From Bryobacteraceae bacterium (GTDB taxonomy: Bacteria > Acidobacteriota > Terriglobia > Bryobacterales > Bryobacteraceae): a DNA stretch of 64,000 nucleotides. The number at the start of each line of letters is the position of its first letter. The stretch's first letter is position 1. The translations under genes and the position numbers were made by a program. Location: positions 124,001 to 188,000 of the forward strand of contig JANWVY010000004.1 in NCBI GenBank assembly GCA_025056455.1, written 5' to 3'. Below the pieces are notes generated by a model. The model did not search any database. It was given only the letters and a program-made list of their open reading frames with translations, and had not been told where the DNA came from. This document shows, piece after piece, positions 41,912 to 52,311 of this stretch.

Positions 41912-44900
41912 TCACTGAGTGGCTGCGGCGTTCGCCTTTTCGTGAATTTCCTGAAGGCTCCACACGCGGATCGGATCCCGGCGCTTGGAAGCCATGGCCT
42001 CGGCTGCTGCGCGGGCGCCGCTAATGGTCGTAATACAGGGCACACGATGAATCAACGCATTGCGACGGATCGTTTTTTCATCGCTGAAGGAATGGCCTCC
42101 AGTTGTTGTGTAGATGATCAATTGGAGAGATCCGGCCTTGAGAAGATCGACCGCATTCGGCCTCCCCTCATTGACTTTGAAGACCGTTTTGACCTTGAGC
42201 CCAGCCGCCTGCAAAGCCGCCGCCGTTCCCCTCGTCGCAGCAAGTGAAAAACCGAGGTCGGCAAATTTTTTTCCAAGCTCCACGGCGACAGCCTTGTGAT
42301 TTGCATTCACGCTTAAAAAGACGCAACCGGAGTCAGGCAAGGGCGTGCCCGCGCTTAACTGGGCCTTTGCGAAGGACTCCCCAAAATTCTCCCCAACGCC
42401 CATCACCTCGCCTGTGGAGCGCATTTCTGGTCCGAGCGCCGGATCCACGCCAGGGAACTTGTTGAACGGGAATACCGGCGATTTGACAAAGAACTGCGGC
42501 ACACTGAGCACTCCGCTCGTCATTCCGCGCGTCAGATGCGCCAGCTCTCGGAGCTTTTTTCCCAGCATCAGACCGACGGCGACTTTCGGCAACGGCACTC
42601 CGGTCGCCTTCGACACGTAAGGCACCGTGCGGGATGCTCTAGGGTTCACCTCCAGGACGTAAACTTTCCCTTGCTTAATGGCGTACTGGACGTTCATCAG
42701 GCCGATGACTTGCAGTGCTTTGGCCAAACGGACCGAGTACTCCTGAATGGTCGCCCGTTCTCTTTCCGACAGTGAGGTCGGAGGCAAGACGCAAGAGCTA
42801 TCGCCAGAGTGCACGCCGGCTTCTTCGATATGCTCCATAATGCCTGCGATTAAGACGTCTTCTCCGTCGGAAAGGCAATCGACGTCCACTTCGGTAGCGT
42901 CTTCCAAGAAGCGGTCAATCAGCACAGGTCGCTCTTGAGAAAATACGACCGCCTCCCGCATGTATTTGCGCACCGTGTCTTCGTCATAAGCGATTACCAT
43001 GGCGCGTCCGCCCAGCACGTAGCTAGGCCTGACTAGCACGGGAAAACCAATTTTACGGGCGATCTCAAGGGCCTCTTGCTCACTTGTGGCCGTGCCGTTG
43101 GCTGGCGCTGGGATATTGAGATCGTCAAGCAGCTTGCCAAAGAGCTTGCGATCTTCCGCAAGGTCGATATTTTGTGGGTCGGTGCCAAGGATGGGCACGC
43201 CCTGCCTTTTTAAGGGCAACGCCAAGTTTAAAGGCGTCTGCCCGCCGAATTGCACAATCACGCCATCCGGCTTTTCGCGCTCGTAGATGTTTAGGACTTC
43301 TTCTAAAGTTAGAGGTTCAAAGTACAACCGGTCGCTGGTGTCATAGTCTGTCGATACCGTTTCCGGGTTGCAATTCACCATAATGGACTCGACACCAAAC
43401 TCGCGCAGCGCGTAGGAGGCATGGCAACAGCAGTAGTCAAACTCGATGCCTTGGCCGATGCGGTTCGGTCCGCTGCCGAGAATCATCACCTTTTTACGAT
43501 TGGTTGGCTCCGCCTCGCATTCGGATTCATAGCTCGAATACATGTAGGGCGTGAAGCTTTCAAACTCGGCCGCGCACGTGTCGACGCGGTTGAAGACGGC
43601 GGTAATGCCTAGCTCTTTCCGCCGTTTGCGGACGTCCAGTTGGGAAACATTCCACATCCGTCCTAACCGGGCATCGGAAATCCCGTCGCGCTTGGCTTTG
43701 AGCAAACTCGCGCGGTCCACCGTATCGAGCGACTTTTGGGCCAACTCCTTTTCAAACTCGACCACCTCTGCGATCTGCCTCAAAAACCACGGGTCGATGG
43801 AAGTCATTTCGTGGATCTGTTCCACCGTGTAGCCTTGCTCCAAGGCGAAGCGGATGTAGCTGAGCCGCTCCGGGTTGGGCGTGATTAACCGTTGCGGAAT
43901 CAGATCCACATCGAAAACTTCAGCCGTCGCAGATTTACCCGTTTCCAGACTTCGAATACCTTTGCCCAGAGCCTGTTTGAACGTGCGGCCAATCGCCATG
44001 ACCTCGCCCACCGATTTCATCTGCGTTCCAAGGACAGGTTCTGCGCCGGGGAATTTTTCAAATTGCCAGCGCGGAATCTTCACCACGACGTAGTCGATGG
44101 TTGGCTCAAAGCAAGCCGGCGTTTTTCGCGTGATCTCGTTGGCGATTTCGTCCAGGCGGTAACCCACGGCCAGCTTCGCAGCGATCTTAGCGATGGGGAA
44201 GCCTGTCGCCTTAGAGGCTAGCGCCGAGCTGCGCGAAACTCGCGGGTTCATTTCCACGATCACCATCTTGCCCGTTTTCGGATCGATGGCAAACTGGACA
44301 TTCGAGCCTCCCGTATCAACGCCAATCTCGCGCAGACATTTCAAGGCGCCATCGCGCATCATCTGGTATTCGCGATCAGTGAGCGTTTGGGCCGGAGCTA
44401 CGGTGATCGAATCCCCGGTGTGAACGCCCATGGGGTCAAAATTTTCAATCGAGCAGACGATGATGGCGTTGTCGGCCAGGTCGCGCATCACCTCTAACTC
44501 GAACTCTTTCCAGCCGAGCACGCTCTCTTCGATTAACACTTCGTGCACGGGTGAAAGGTCGAGGCCGCGCTCGAGAATTTGGACGAGGTCTTCCCGGTTG
44601 TAGGCAATGCCGCCCCCGGTGCCACCAAGCGTAAAGCTGGGACGCAGAATCAGCGGATATCCGATCTTAGCGGCAAAGGCTAGGCCGTCTTCGACATTAT
44701 TCACCAGCTGCGACTGCGGCGTTTCAAGCCCGATTGAGCGCATCGCATCCTTGAACAACAGGCGGTCTTCCGCTTTTTTGATGGAGTCAATCTTGGCGCC
44801 AATCAACTCCACGTTGTACTTCTCAAGCACTCCAGCTTCTGCCAGCGCTACCGCCAGGTTCAGTCCCGTCTGCCCGCCGACCGTGGAAAGCAAGGCATCG

Positions 44901-45148
44901 GGGCGCTCCCTTCGAATGACCTCTTCAGCAAATTCCAAGCTGAGCGGCTCGACATAGGTGCGGTCCGCTAGATTGGGATCGGTCATGATGGTGGCTGGAT
45001 TGGAGTTGATCAACACCACCTCGTAACCATCGGCTCGCAGCGCTTTGCAAGCTTGAGCGCCCGAATAATCAAATTCGCAGGCCTGCCCGATGACGATTGG
45101 ACCTGAGCCCACGATCAGAATTCGATGGATGTCGTTTCTTCTAGGCAT
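41912..45148 (-). CDS. carB: Carbamoyl-phosphate synthase large subunit
   Basis: CarB makes carbamoyl phosphate from bicarbonate, ammonia and two ATP for pyrimidine and arginine synthesis. The 1078-aa protein has two ATP-grasp halves. The first starts [20 protein letters not shown] and has [13 protein letters not shown]. The second starts [21 protein letters not shown] and has [17 protein letters not shown]. An allosteric MGS-like domain follows ([18 protein letters not shown]). Length is standard. It follows carA by 6 bp and leads into a phosphodiesterase gene. Confidence 0.98.
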   Translation of the reverse strand: MPRRNDIHRILIVGSGPIVIGQACEFDYSGAQACKALRADGYEVVLINSNPATIMTDPNLADRTYVEPLSLEFAEEVIRRERPDALLSTVGGQTGLNLAVALAEAGVLEKYNVELIGAKIDSIKKAEDRLLFKDAMRSIGLETPQSQLVNNVEDGLAFAAKIGYPLILRPSFTLGGTGGGIAYNREDLVQILERGLDLSPVHEVLIEESVLGWKEFELEVMRDLADNAIIVCSIENFDPMGVHTGDSITVAPAQTLTDREYQMMRDGALKCLREIGVDTGGSNVQFAIDPKTGKMVIVEMNPRVSRSSALASKATGFPIAKIAAKLAVGYRLDEIANEITRKTPACFEPTIDYVVVKIPRWQFEKFPGAEPVLGTQMKSVGEVMAIGRTFKQALGKGIRSLETGKSATAEVFDVDLIPQRLITPNPERLSYIRFALEQGYTVEQIHEMTSIDPWFLRQIAEVVEFEKELAQKSLDTVDRASLLKAKRDGISDARLGRMWNVSQLDVRKRRKELGITAVFNRVDTCAAEFESFTPYMYSSYESECEAEPTNRKKVMILGSGPNRIGQGIEFDYCCCHASYALREFGVESIMVNCNPETVSTDYDTSDRLYFEPLTLEEVLNIYEREKPDGVIVQFGGQTPLNLALPLKRQGVPILGTDPQNIDLAEDRKLFGKLLDDLNIPAPANGTATSEQEALEIARKIGFPVLVRPSYVLGGRAMVIAYDEDTVRKYMREAVVFSQERPVLIDRFLEDATEVDVDCLSDGEDVLIAGIMEHIEEAGVHSGDSSCVLPPTSLSERERATIQEYSVRLAKALQVIGLMNVQYAIKQGKVYVLEVNPRASRTVPYVSKATGVPLPKVAVGLMLGKKLRELAHLTRGMTSGVLSVPQFFVKSPVFPFNKFPGVDPALGPEMRSTGEVMGVGENFGESFAKAQLSAGTPLPDSGCVFLSVNANHKAVAVELGKKFADLGFSLAATRGTAAALQAAGLKVKTVFKVNEGRPNAVDLLKAGSLQLIIYTTTGGHSFSDEKTIRRNALIHRVPCITTISGARAAAEAMASKRRDPIRVWSLQEIHEKANAAATQ

Positions 45149-45154
45149 CCCTGC

Positions 45155-46288
45155 TTATGACCTTTTGTGATCGCGCATCAGTTGCACGAATTCTTCGAAA
45201 AGATACTGAGAGTCGTGAGGTCCAGGAGCCGCCTCTGGGTGATATTGAACGCAGAAGACAGGAAACTGGCGGTGGCGCATGCCTTCCAAGGTGTAGTCGT
45301 TCAAATTAATGTGAGTGAGCTCGACCTGGCTGTCGGCAAGCGAGTCCGGGTCGACCGCAAAACCGTGGTTCTGCGAGGTGATTTCCACTTTGTTGGTGAG
45401 TTTGTTGAGGACGGGATGGTTACTGCCGCGATGACCAAATTTTAACTTGAAGGTCTTCCCCCCAAGCGCCAGTCCCAGTACTTGGTGTCCGAGACAAATG
45501 CCAAAAATCGGGACTTTTCCGATGAGCTTGCGAACCTGGGCAGCCTGAAATTCGAGCGGCTCTGGATCGCCCGGACCGTTGGAAAGAAACACGCCATCGG
45601 GCTTCAGCGCAAGCACTTCCTCTGCGGTTGTTGTTGCTGGTGTCACGGTCACTTCGCAACCGACGTGCGCGAGCCGGCGAAGGATATTGCGTTTGATGCC
45701 GAAGTCATAGGCCACAACGTGAAATTCTTTGGCCGCGGCTTTGGGCAACCGCTCGGAGGGCGAGCAAGGCGTCACCGGTTCGCTCCAATGATAGCGAGCG
45801 CTTGTGGTTACTTTCGTGGCGAGGTCGAGTCCAGCCATCAGCGGCGAGCTGCGGGCAATCTCCACCAACTGACTCGGATCGCTCTCTCCAAAGCCAATGA
45901 CACCGCGCAACACACCGCCTGTTCGCAGCTTCCGCACCAGTTTGCGCGTATCCACCTCCGCGATGACCGGGACACCATAACGGGCGAGAAATTGATCGGC
46001 CGTTTCCACGCTTCGCCAGTTGCTGGCGATGGAAGAGAATTCCCGGACCACGAGTCCTTCGATAAAAGGACGCGGCGCCTCGCAATCGTTGGGATTGGCG
46101 CCGTAGTTTCCAATCTGTGGATTGGTGAGACAAACGATTTGTCCGGCGTAGGAAGGGTCCGTAAAAACTTCTTGATACCCAGTTAAGGAAGTATTGAAGA
46201 CCACTTCGCCATACCGCTGTTGGCGCGCACCAAAGCCGCGGCCCTCGAAGACAGTCCCGTCTTCCAGGGCGAGCAAAGCGTGATTCAA
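45155..46288 (-). CDS. carA: Carbamoyl-phosphate synthase small subunit
   Basis: CarA supplies ammonia from glutamine to CarB. The N-terminus ALLALEDGTVFEGRGFGA is typical. The amidotransferase triad is visible: Cys in FGICLGHQVLGLALGG, and His/Glu in CVQYHPEAAPGPHDS. The 377-aa length is usual. The start is TTG 46288, 7 bp after AGAGGAG, which fits the conserved N-terminus well. It lies 6 bp before carB. Confidence 0.97.
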   Translation of the reverse strand: MNHALLALEDGTVFEGRGFGARQQRYGEVVFNTSLTGYQEVFTDPSYAGQIVCLTNPQIGNYGANPNDCEAPRPFIEGLVVREFSSIASNWRSVETADQFLARYGVPVIAEVDTRKLVRKLRTGGVLRGVIGFGESDPSQLVEIARSSPLMAGLDLATKVTTSARYHWSEPVTPCSPSERLPKAAAKEFHVVAYDFGIKRNILRRLAHVGCEVTVTPATTTAEEVLALKPDGVFLSNGPGDPEPLEFQAAQVRKLIGKVPIFGICLGHQVLGLALGGKTFKLKFGHRGSNHPVLNKLTNKVEITSQNHGFAVDPDSLADSQVELTHINLNDYTLEGMRHRQFPVFCVQYHPEAAPGPHDSQYLFEEFVQLMRDHKRS

Positions 46289-46456
46289 GATGATTGCTCC
46301 TCTGGGAAGGTGTCCTTCCTATTTCAACACGCCGGCGGAAATTTCTTCAACCGTCAACTATTCCCCGAAAGCCTCCGAGCGTTCCGTTTCCCCGCTCTCA
46401 TTTCCCCTGAGGCATGCCCTCCGGCGTTACCCGGTACGACCCAGCCCGGAAGCGGT

Positions 46457-47776
46457 TCACCGCGGGGGTGGTTCATTGCCGGCTTGCAGCGCTGCCGTGC
46501 GGACGTTGACCGTCGCCAGGAGCAACATGCCAACCACAAAGAAGACAATCAGAGAAAGGATCGAGAGCCGGTAGCTGCCTGTGAACTGGAGCGCCAGCCC
46601 AAAAAACAGCGGGCCAACCCAGCTAGTCCCCTTATCGCTAATTTCGTAGATGCTGTAGTACTCCGCCTCGTGTCCCTTCGGGATCATAAAGGAGAAGATG
46701 GAACGGCTCAAGGCCTGGCTTCCGCCCATCACGCCGCCTACGGCTCCTGCCATCACGTAGAACTCCGTTGCTGTCGCTACGCCAGCGTAGGCGTAAATTA
46801 ACACTGCGCAGTAAATGACTAACGTGACCATGACGGCATTTTTGTTGCCCACTCTCGCTGCGACCCAATTGAAGAACATCGCTCCCCCGATGCCGACAAA
46901 CTGCGCAATCAGAATCGCTGTGGTAAGCGCTCCCACTGGTAGTTTGAGTTCTTGCTGGCCGAATTGCGAGGCTAGCGCCAGGATGGTTTGAATGGCGTCG
47001 TTGTACACGAGATAGGCCAAGAGGAAGCGTAAGGTTTGAGGAAGCTTTTTGATTTCGCGCAGACTTTGCGCCAGTTCGCCAAGGGCCGCTTTCCCGTAGC
47101 TGAGCCCCGGGCGGCGTTGTTTTCTGGGCGGACGGTTTTTCAGCGTCAACACTGGCGCCACGGTAAAGAGCGCCCACCACAGGCCAGCTGAGGCCAAACT
47201 GATCCGCACAGCGAGAGCCTCGCTCAGGCCAAGCGAGGGAGCTTGCTGGTAGAGGAAAATATTGGCAACGAGCAGCACACCTCCCCCGACATAGCCCAGG
47301 GCGAACCCTTTCGAGGACACCGCGTCGCGTTGTTCAGGCCCGGCAATTTCCGGCAGAAAAGAGTTGTAGACAACGATGCTGGCGCCGAAGGCAGAGTTCG
47401 CAATCAAGAACAGCCCACAGCCAAGGAGATACATGTCCCCTTCCAACCAATACATGGCCGTTGTGGCAGCAGCGCCCGTCCAGGCTAGCGCTCCCAGCAG
47501 CTCCCGCTTGCGGTTCCCGTAGTCGGCGATCGCGCCTGCGAGGGGCAAGATGAAAACCTGAATCAGAACGCTCAACGAAACCAAATACGGCCATACGGAG
47601 ACCGCGGCGAGTTTCACGCCGAGAGGACGAACAAACCCCTCCGCGTCTGCTGCCTTTTGCGCTAGTGAAGTGAGGTAGGGTCCAAAGAAAAGGGTGACCA
47701 CCGTGGTATAAAAGGCGGAGTTCGCCCAGTCATAAAAAAGCCATCCCCGCTGTTCTCTGCGCGAGTAACTTGGCAT
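46457..47776 (-). CDS. MFS transporter, UMF1/Atg22-like
   Basis: The 439-aa protein has 12 hydrophobic stretches. The start YSRREQRGWLFYDWANSAFY resembles the UMF1/Atg22 family of major-facilitator proteins. Motifs include ADYGNRKRELLGAL (loop 2-3 MFS pattern) and VGGVMGGSQALSRSIFSFMI. ATG 47776 shares its A with the upstream stop (TGATG) and lies 4-5 bp after AAGGGAG. It is coupled to the acyltransferase/ligase gene, as lplT is in other bacteria, but it belongs to a different MFS branch. Substrate is unknown, possibly a lipid or amino acid. Confidence 0.85.
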   Translation of the reverse strand: MPSYSRREQRGWLFYDWANSAFYTTVVTLFFGPYLTSLAQKAADAEGFVRPLGVKLAAVSVWPYLVSLSVLIQVFILPLAGAIADYGNRKRELLGALAWTGAAATTAMYWLEGDMYLLGCGLFLIANSAFGASIVVYNSFLPEIAGPEQRDAVSSKGFALGYVGGGVLLVANIFLYQQAPSLGLSEALAVRISLASAGLWWALFTVAPVLTLKNRPPRKQRRPGLSYGKAALGELAQSLREIKKLPQTLRFLLAYLVYNDAIQTILALASQFGQQELKLPVGALTTAILIAQFVGIGGAMFFNWVAARVGNKNAVMVTLVIYCAVLIYAYAGVATATEFYVMAGAVGGVMGGSQALSRSIFSFMIPKGHEAEYYSIYEISDKGTSWVGPLFFGLALQFTGSYRLSILSLIVFFVVGMLLLATVNVRTAALQAGNEPPPR

Positions 47777-49923
47777 CACGCTCCCTTGGACAGTGGGCTG
47801 TCTGCCAGCTGGTTCAGGGTGACGTAGTCTGTCTTGCCAGAGCCTAGTCTGGGCAGCTTTTCGAGGAACTCGACTTTTCGTGGAACAGCAACCTCAGGCG
47901 CGCCTAGCCGGCGCGCAGCCTCAACCAGCTGCTCCCTGCGTAAGGAGCGGTCCTCGGTGAAGAGCACGAGGATTTCGCCGCGGTTGGGGTCACGGCAAGA
48001 AACTGCCCCATGCGCGAATTTCGGGGAGGCTTCAACAGCGATTTTCTCCACCAATTCGAGCGCCACCATCTCGCCAGCAATTTTGGCAAACCGTTTCAGC
48101 CGGCCCAGAATGAAAAGGAAGCCTTCGGCGTCAATTTCCACGAGATCACCCGTGTCATACCATCCGTCGCCAAACTCCGAAACCGGAGCTTGCAAAACGC
48201 CAGGGGCGTCATATTTCAAATAGCCGAGCATGACGTTCGGGCCACGTACGTGCAGGCGGCCACCGCGTTCGATGCCAGCAACGGGAGCAAGCCGCGCTTC
48301 CATACCAGGTAACAGCTGGCCCACCGACCCGCGGCGGTAAGCTTTGGGACTATTGACCGCCACGACCGGCGAACATTCCGTCGCTCCGTACCCTTCGAGT
48401 ATGCGGAGACCAAAACGATCCAGGTACAGCGATCGGACGTCTTCCGTCAGCTTTTCGGCGCCGGCCACAACGTATCGCAGGCAATAGAAATCGTACGGAT
48501 TGGCAAATCGCGCGTAATTTTTCAGAAAGGTTGGCGTGCCAAATAAAACCGTGCAATCGCGATCGTAGGTAAGCTCCGGAACCATGCGATAGTGAAGGGG
48601 GCTCGGATAGAGGAAAATGGGTGTCCCGGACACCACAGGCAGAATGGTGCAGGCTGTCAGGCCGAAGGAATGAAACATGGGCATGGCGACAAAAAACCGG
48701 TCCTTGTTGGAAAACTCGATTACCGCCGCCACTTGGCGAATGTTGGCCAGGATGTTGTCATGCGAAAGAACAACGCCTTTCGGCTTACCTTCCGAGCCTG
48801 AGGTGAAGAGCACAACGGCTGGATCTGTAGGGCGTGTCGGGCGGCGCACCTGGCGCGGAAACCACAGCGCCCAAAACAGCAGCCACAGCTTGTCGCGCAG
48901 GCCAAACATCGGCCGCAAGTCTTCTAGATAGACGGTGCGCACGTTCTTCAACTGGGCTAGCTTGCCGGTGAGCTTCGCCTTTTCGACAAAGGCACGCGAA
49001 GTTAGAATCAAGCGCAGGCAGGCCAGGTCAATTGCACTCTGCATTCCATCGACGCCTGCGGTGTAATTGAGCATCGCTGGAATTCTCCGGAAGGCAAACA
49101 AACCGAATAAAGTGGCTACCGCCGGGCCTGCATTGGGCAGCAGAACGCCAACTCGCTCGCCTTCCGCCGTCAGTTTCGAAATCAGACGGCCCAGCGCGAG
49201 CGATGCCTTCAGCAACTCCCCATAGGTGTCGGTTTTCGGGCGGATGTCCTCTAGAATCGGAGCACGGCGGCCGTGAAGCTCAATTGCATCTAGCAGCGCA
49301 TCAAACAGCGTTTTGGGCGTACGGCAAACCACCATGTTTTCTTGCATCATCCGCCGCATGGCCTCCCCCGCCATTCGCCGTCGCTGCTTGGCTGACGAGG
49401 CCTCCGCTACGGGCAGCGAAGTCTCCGGCAGAAACGTCAGCTTCACTCGCGGCCGCCACCTCACGGGGTAGGGAGGGCGCATCCGGCTGAACCAGGAGTT
49501 CACACAACCCTCAATATGAACGGGGAGGATCGTGGCGCCGCTCCGAGCAGCGAGAAAGGCTGTGCCATCGTAGATTTTCATCAGGCTCCCGGTGACCGTG
49601 ACGCGACCTTCCGGGAAAATCCCAACGGGAACTCCGGCTTCAACGGCTTGCAAGACGCGCTTCATGGAGAGCGGATTGGCGGCGTCCACTAGAATGTGAC
49701 TTACCCAGCGCAGCACGAGTCGGAAATACCACTTCCGCGCAATTTGAGAGTGCACCACCCAAGTGATTGCGAACGGTAAGAACGACTGGATCAAAACGCC
49801 GTCGGCAAAGGATTCGTGATTGGAGACAACAAGCATTCTGGGACGGGGCTGCAATGGCGGTACGCCTGAAACTTCCAAGCGAAAGATCAAGCGTAAGAAG
49901 ACCCTGGCCAAGAGTCTCAGCAT
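47776..49923 (-). CDS. Bifunctional acyltransferase / acyl-ACP (AMP-forming) ligase, Aas-like
   Basis: The 715-aa protein has two enzymes in one chain, like E. coli Aas, which recycles lysophospholipids. The N-terminal third is a PlsC acyltransferase with the NHESFADGVL (HxxxxD) motif and PEGRVTVTGS. The rest is an AMP-forming ligase. It has VLFTSGSEGKPKGVVLSHDN (AMP-binding), YGATECSPV and GWYDTGDLVEIDAEGFLFI, and ends in PRLGSGKTDYVTLN with the catalytic Lys. The gene is near the inner membrane by family. The MFS partner supports lipid recycling, but substrates are not proven. Confidence 0.88.
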   Translation of the reverse strand: MLRLLARVFLRLIFRLEVSGVPPLQPRPRMLVVSNHESFADGVLIQSFLPFAITWVVHSQIARKWYFRLVLRWVSHILVDAANPLSMKRVLQAVEAGVPVGIFPEGRVTVTGSLMKIYDGTAFLAARSGATILPVHIEGCVNSWFSRMRPPYPVRWRPRVKLTFLPETSLPVAEASSAKQRRRMAGEAMRRMMQENMVVCRTPKTLFDALLDAIELHGRRAPILEDIRPKTDTYGELLKASLALGRLISKLTAEGERVGVLLPNAGPAVATLFGLFAFRRIPAMLNYTAGVDGMQSAIDLACLRLILTSRAFVEKAKLTGKLAQLKNVRTVYLEDLRPMFGLRDKLWLLFWALWFPRQVRRPTRPTDPAVVLFTSGSEGKPKGVVLSHDNILANIRQVAAVIEFSNKDRFFVAMPMFHSFGLTACTILPVVSGTPIFLYPSPLHYRMVPELTYDRDCTVLFGTPTFLKNYARFANPYDFYCLRYVVAGAEKLTEDVRSLYLDRFGLRILEGYGATECSPVVAVNSPKAYRRGSVGQLLPGMEARLAPVAGIERGGRLHVRGPNVMLGYLKYDAPGVLQAPVSEFGDGWYDTGDLVEIDAEGFLFILGRLKRFAKIAGEMVALELVEKIAVEASPKFAHGAVSCRDPNRGEILVLFTEDRSLRREQLVEAARRLGAPEVAVPRKVEFLEKLPRLGSGKTDYVTLNQLADSPLSKGA

Positions 49924-49968
49924 GACGGCAAATGTCCCCAGATTCTAGCAGATGACAAAATAGAGGTC

Positions 49969-52086
49969 ATGCTTCTTCTTTATATGGGGATTCTATTGTC
50001 CGGAAGCGAGTCCTTCGCGGCAGGCCCGCCTGCCGCCCGGCGATCGGATCATGTCGATGAAATTCATGGCGTCCGTGTTCCAGATCCCTATCGCTGGCTA
50101 GAAAACGATTCGGAAGAGACCCGGCAGTGGGTGCTCGCTCAAAGTGAATACGCGCGCCGTTTTCTCGATTCCCTGGCTGGAAGGGACCAAATCCGGCAAA
50201 TGCTCACCAAGAACTTCGCCTACACGCGGAGCGCGCCTTATGTGGTGGGCAACGGCAACTATGCCGGTATTGTGAAGCGCGGCGGACGGTATTTTTTCTT
50301 GCGACAGGATGGCCTTCAAAACCAGCCGGTGTTGTATGTGCAGGAGGCTGCTGGCGGCGCCCCGCGGGAATTGATCAACCCCAACAAACTCTCAACGGAG
50401 GGGACTGCGGCTCTGGCCATGTGGGCTGCCAGCCCGGACGGAAAATGGGTGGTCTACGGCGTCGCCAAGGCGGGCTCGGACTGGCAGTTGTGGCGAGTGC
50501 GCGACGTCGCCACGGGGAAGGATCTCTCAGATACGCTCGACTGGATCAAATTCTCAACCGCTACCTGGTCTCCAGACAGCCGCGGCTTCTACTACTCCCG
50601 CTACCCGGAACCTCCGCCAGGCCAGGTTCTCACGGCGGTGAATTATCATAATAAACTGTACTACCACCGGCTCGGCGAACCCCAGGCCCGCGACGAGCTC
50701 ATTTACGAACGGCCCGACCGCAAGGAATGGAGATTCAGCACCGACGTCACGAGCGATGGCCGTTATCTCATCATTTCCGTCCATGAAGGCACGCGCAGCG
50801 AACGCTTCCTCCTGTTACGAGAAACCGGCAAAGCCGCGCCTCCCTACGAGTTGACTCCTGCTTTCGACGCAAAATACGATCCGATCGGCGATTGGAACGG
50901 ACAGCTCTATCTCGTAACAGACTGGAAGGCGCCCCGATCTCGCGTGATGGCGATCGATTTATCCAGACCGCAACGCAGTGCCTGGAGGGAAATCGTTCCG
51001 CAGACGGCTGACACCCTTCAACAGGCGGTTTTAAGCGGAGGTTGCATCGCCGTGCAATATCTTCGCAATGCCCAAACCGTAATCCGGCTCTTCGGCTTAG
51101 ACGGAAAGGCTATCCGCGACGTCGCCCTACCCGGCATTGGCACGGCCAACTGGGCTCTCAACGAGGCTGGGGAGCCGGAGCAGTTTTATTCTTTTGTCTC
51201 TTTCTCTCAGCCTGAATTGCTCTATCGCTATGACCTCAAAACGGGAAGCAGTAAGGTGTTTTTTGACTCGAAGCTGCCCTGGGATCCGGCCTCGATCGAA
51301 ACCAAGCAGGTGTTCTATCCAAGCAAGGATGGCACGAAGATCCCGATGTTCTTGGTCCATCGAAGGGGACTGAAGTTCGCCACACCCCAGCCAGCGCTAC
51401 TTTACGGATATGGGGGATTTGATATCTCGCTTCAACCTGCCTTCAGCGTGTTCTATCTCACTTGGGTACAGCGAGGCGGTGTACTGGCCATTGCCAATCT
51501 TCGCGGAGGTGGGGAATTCGGTGAGGCGTGGCACCGTGCCGGCATGCTCAAAAATAAGCAAAACGTCTTTGACGATTTCATCGCGGCAGCTGAATGGCTA
51601 ATCGCCCAAGGCTACACGTCCAAGACCAAACTAGCAATCTACGGCGCGAGTAACGGTGGTTTGCTGGTTGGCGCCTGTTTAAATCAGCGGTCTGACCTGT
51701 TTGGCGCTGCCATTCCAGCTGTAGGCGTTATGGATATGCTCCGGTTTCACAAGTTTACGATCGGGCACGGCTGGACCGTGGAGTATGGCTCGCCGGACGA
51801 CCCGGAGATGTTTCCCATTCTCTATCGCTACTCGCCCTTGCACAACATCCGGCCCGGGCAGTATCCCCCGACCCTTGTAATGACCGCAGATCACGATGAC
51901 CGTGTGGTCCCCTTGCACAGCTTTAAGTATGCCGCCGCGCTCCAACATGCCCAACAAGGCCAAGCGCCGATCTTGCTCCGAGTGGACATGAGCGCCGGGC
52001 ACGGAGCCGGTAAACCCACGTCGAAGCGCATCGACGAGTGGACGGATATGCTGGCCTTTCTCCAAAACACAATTGGACGTCGTTGA
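49969..52086 (+). CDS. Prolyl oligopeptidase family serine peptidase (S9A)
   Basis: This is a propeller-plus-hydrolase peptidase that cleaves short peptides after proline. The signal-like start is LLLYMGILLSGSESFAAG, so it may be periplasmic. The N-terminal motif DPYRWLENDSEETRQWV is typical. The catalytic triad is clear: Ser561 in YGASNGG, Asp in DHDDRVVPLHS (~641-644) and His678 in SAGHGAGK. The length is 705 aa, as usual. It is divergent from the aas-like gene, 45 bp apart. No operon partner is evident. Confidence 0.95.
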   Translation: MLLLYMGILLSGSESFAAGPPAARRSDHVDEIHGVRVPDPYRWLENDSEETRQWVLAQSEYARRFLDSLAGRDQIRQMLTKNFAYTRSAPYVVGNGNYAGIVKRGGRYFFLRQDGLQNQPVLYVQEAAGGAPRELINPNKLSTEGTAALAMWAASPDGKWVVYGVAKAGSDWQLWRVRDVATGKDLSDTLDWIKFSTATWSPDSRGFYYSRYPEPPPGQVLTAVNYHNKLYYHRLGEPQARDELIYERPDRKEWRFSTDVTSDGRYLIISVHEGTRSERFLLLRETGKAAPPYELTPAFDAKYDPIGDWNGQLYLVTDWKAPRSRVMAIDLSRPQRSAWREIVPQTADTLQQAVLSGGCIAVQYLRNAQTVIRLFGLDGKAIRDVALPGIGTANWALNEAGEPEQFYSFVSFSQPELLYRYDLKTGSSKVFFDSKLPWDPASIETKQVFYPSKDGTKIPMFLVHRRGLKFATPQPALLYGYGGFDISLQPAFSVFYLTWVQRGGVLAIANLRGGGEFGEAWHRAGMLKNKQNVFDDFIAAAEWLIAQGYTSKTKLAIYGASNGGLLVGACLNQRSDLFGAAIPAVGVMDMLRFHKFTIGHGWTVEYGSPDDPEMFPILYRYSPLHNIRPGQYPPTLVMTADHDDRVVPLHSFKYAAALQHAQQGQAPILLRVDMSAGHGAGKPTSKRIDEWTDMLAFLQNTIGRR

Positions 52087-52311
52087 CCGCCCGGAGTTGA
52101 ACTCACTCCGTGCGTGAGGGGTCACCAAACAGAATCCCACTTCAGGCCAAGAAGCAACACGAGCCTGGTTTAAGGCTGGCAAGTCCCGCCCCCACAGATC
52201 CGTTCTGGCTGCCAAGCAGGGCCTGAGGTCCTGGTCCGGCTCCCCGTCCTGGTCTGCCGGGTCCTACTGTTCTTCGCGGTGGAAATACGGCGCAAAATCC
52301 GCGCTCCATCG
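52087..52311. other. Convergent intergenic region with GC-rich, degenerate repeat-like sequence
   Basis: The region between the peptidase and aroE holds 225 bases without a supported gene. On the minus strand a short frame reads with frequent Gly-Pro-x triplets (GPGRPGRGAGPGP), but there is no SD or start. It may be low-complexity noise or a remnant. No clear terminator was seen. Confidence 0.3.
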
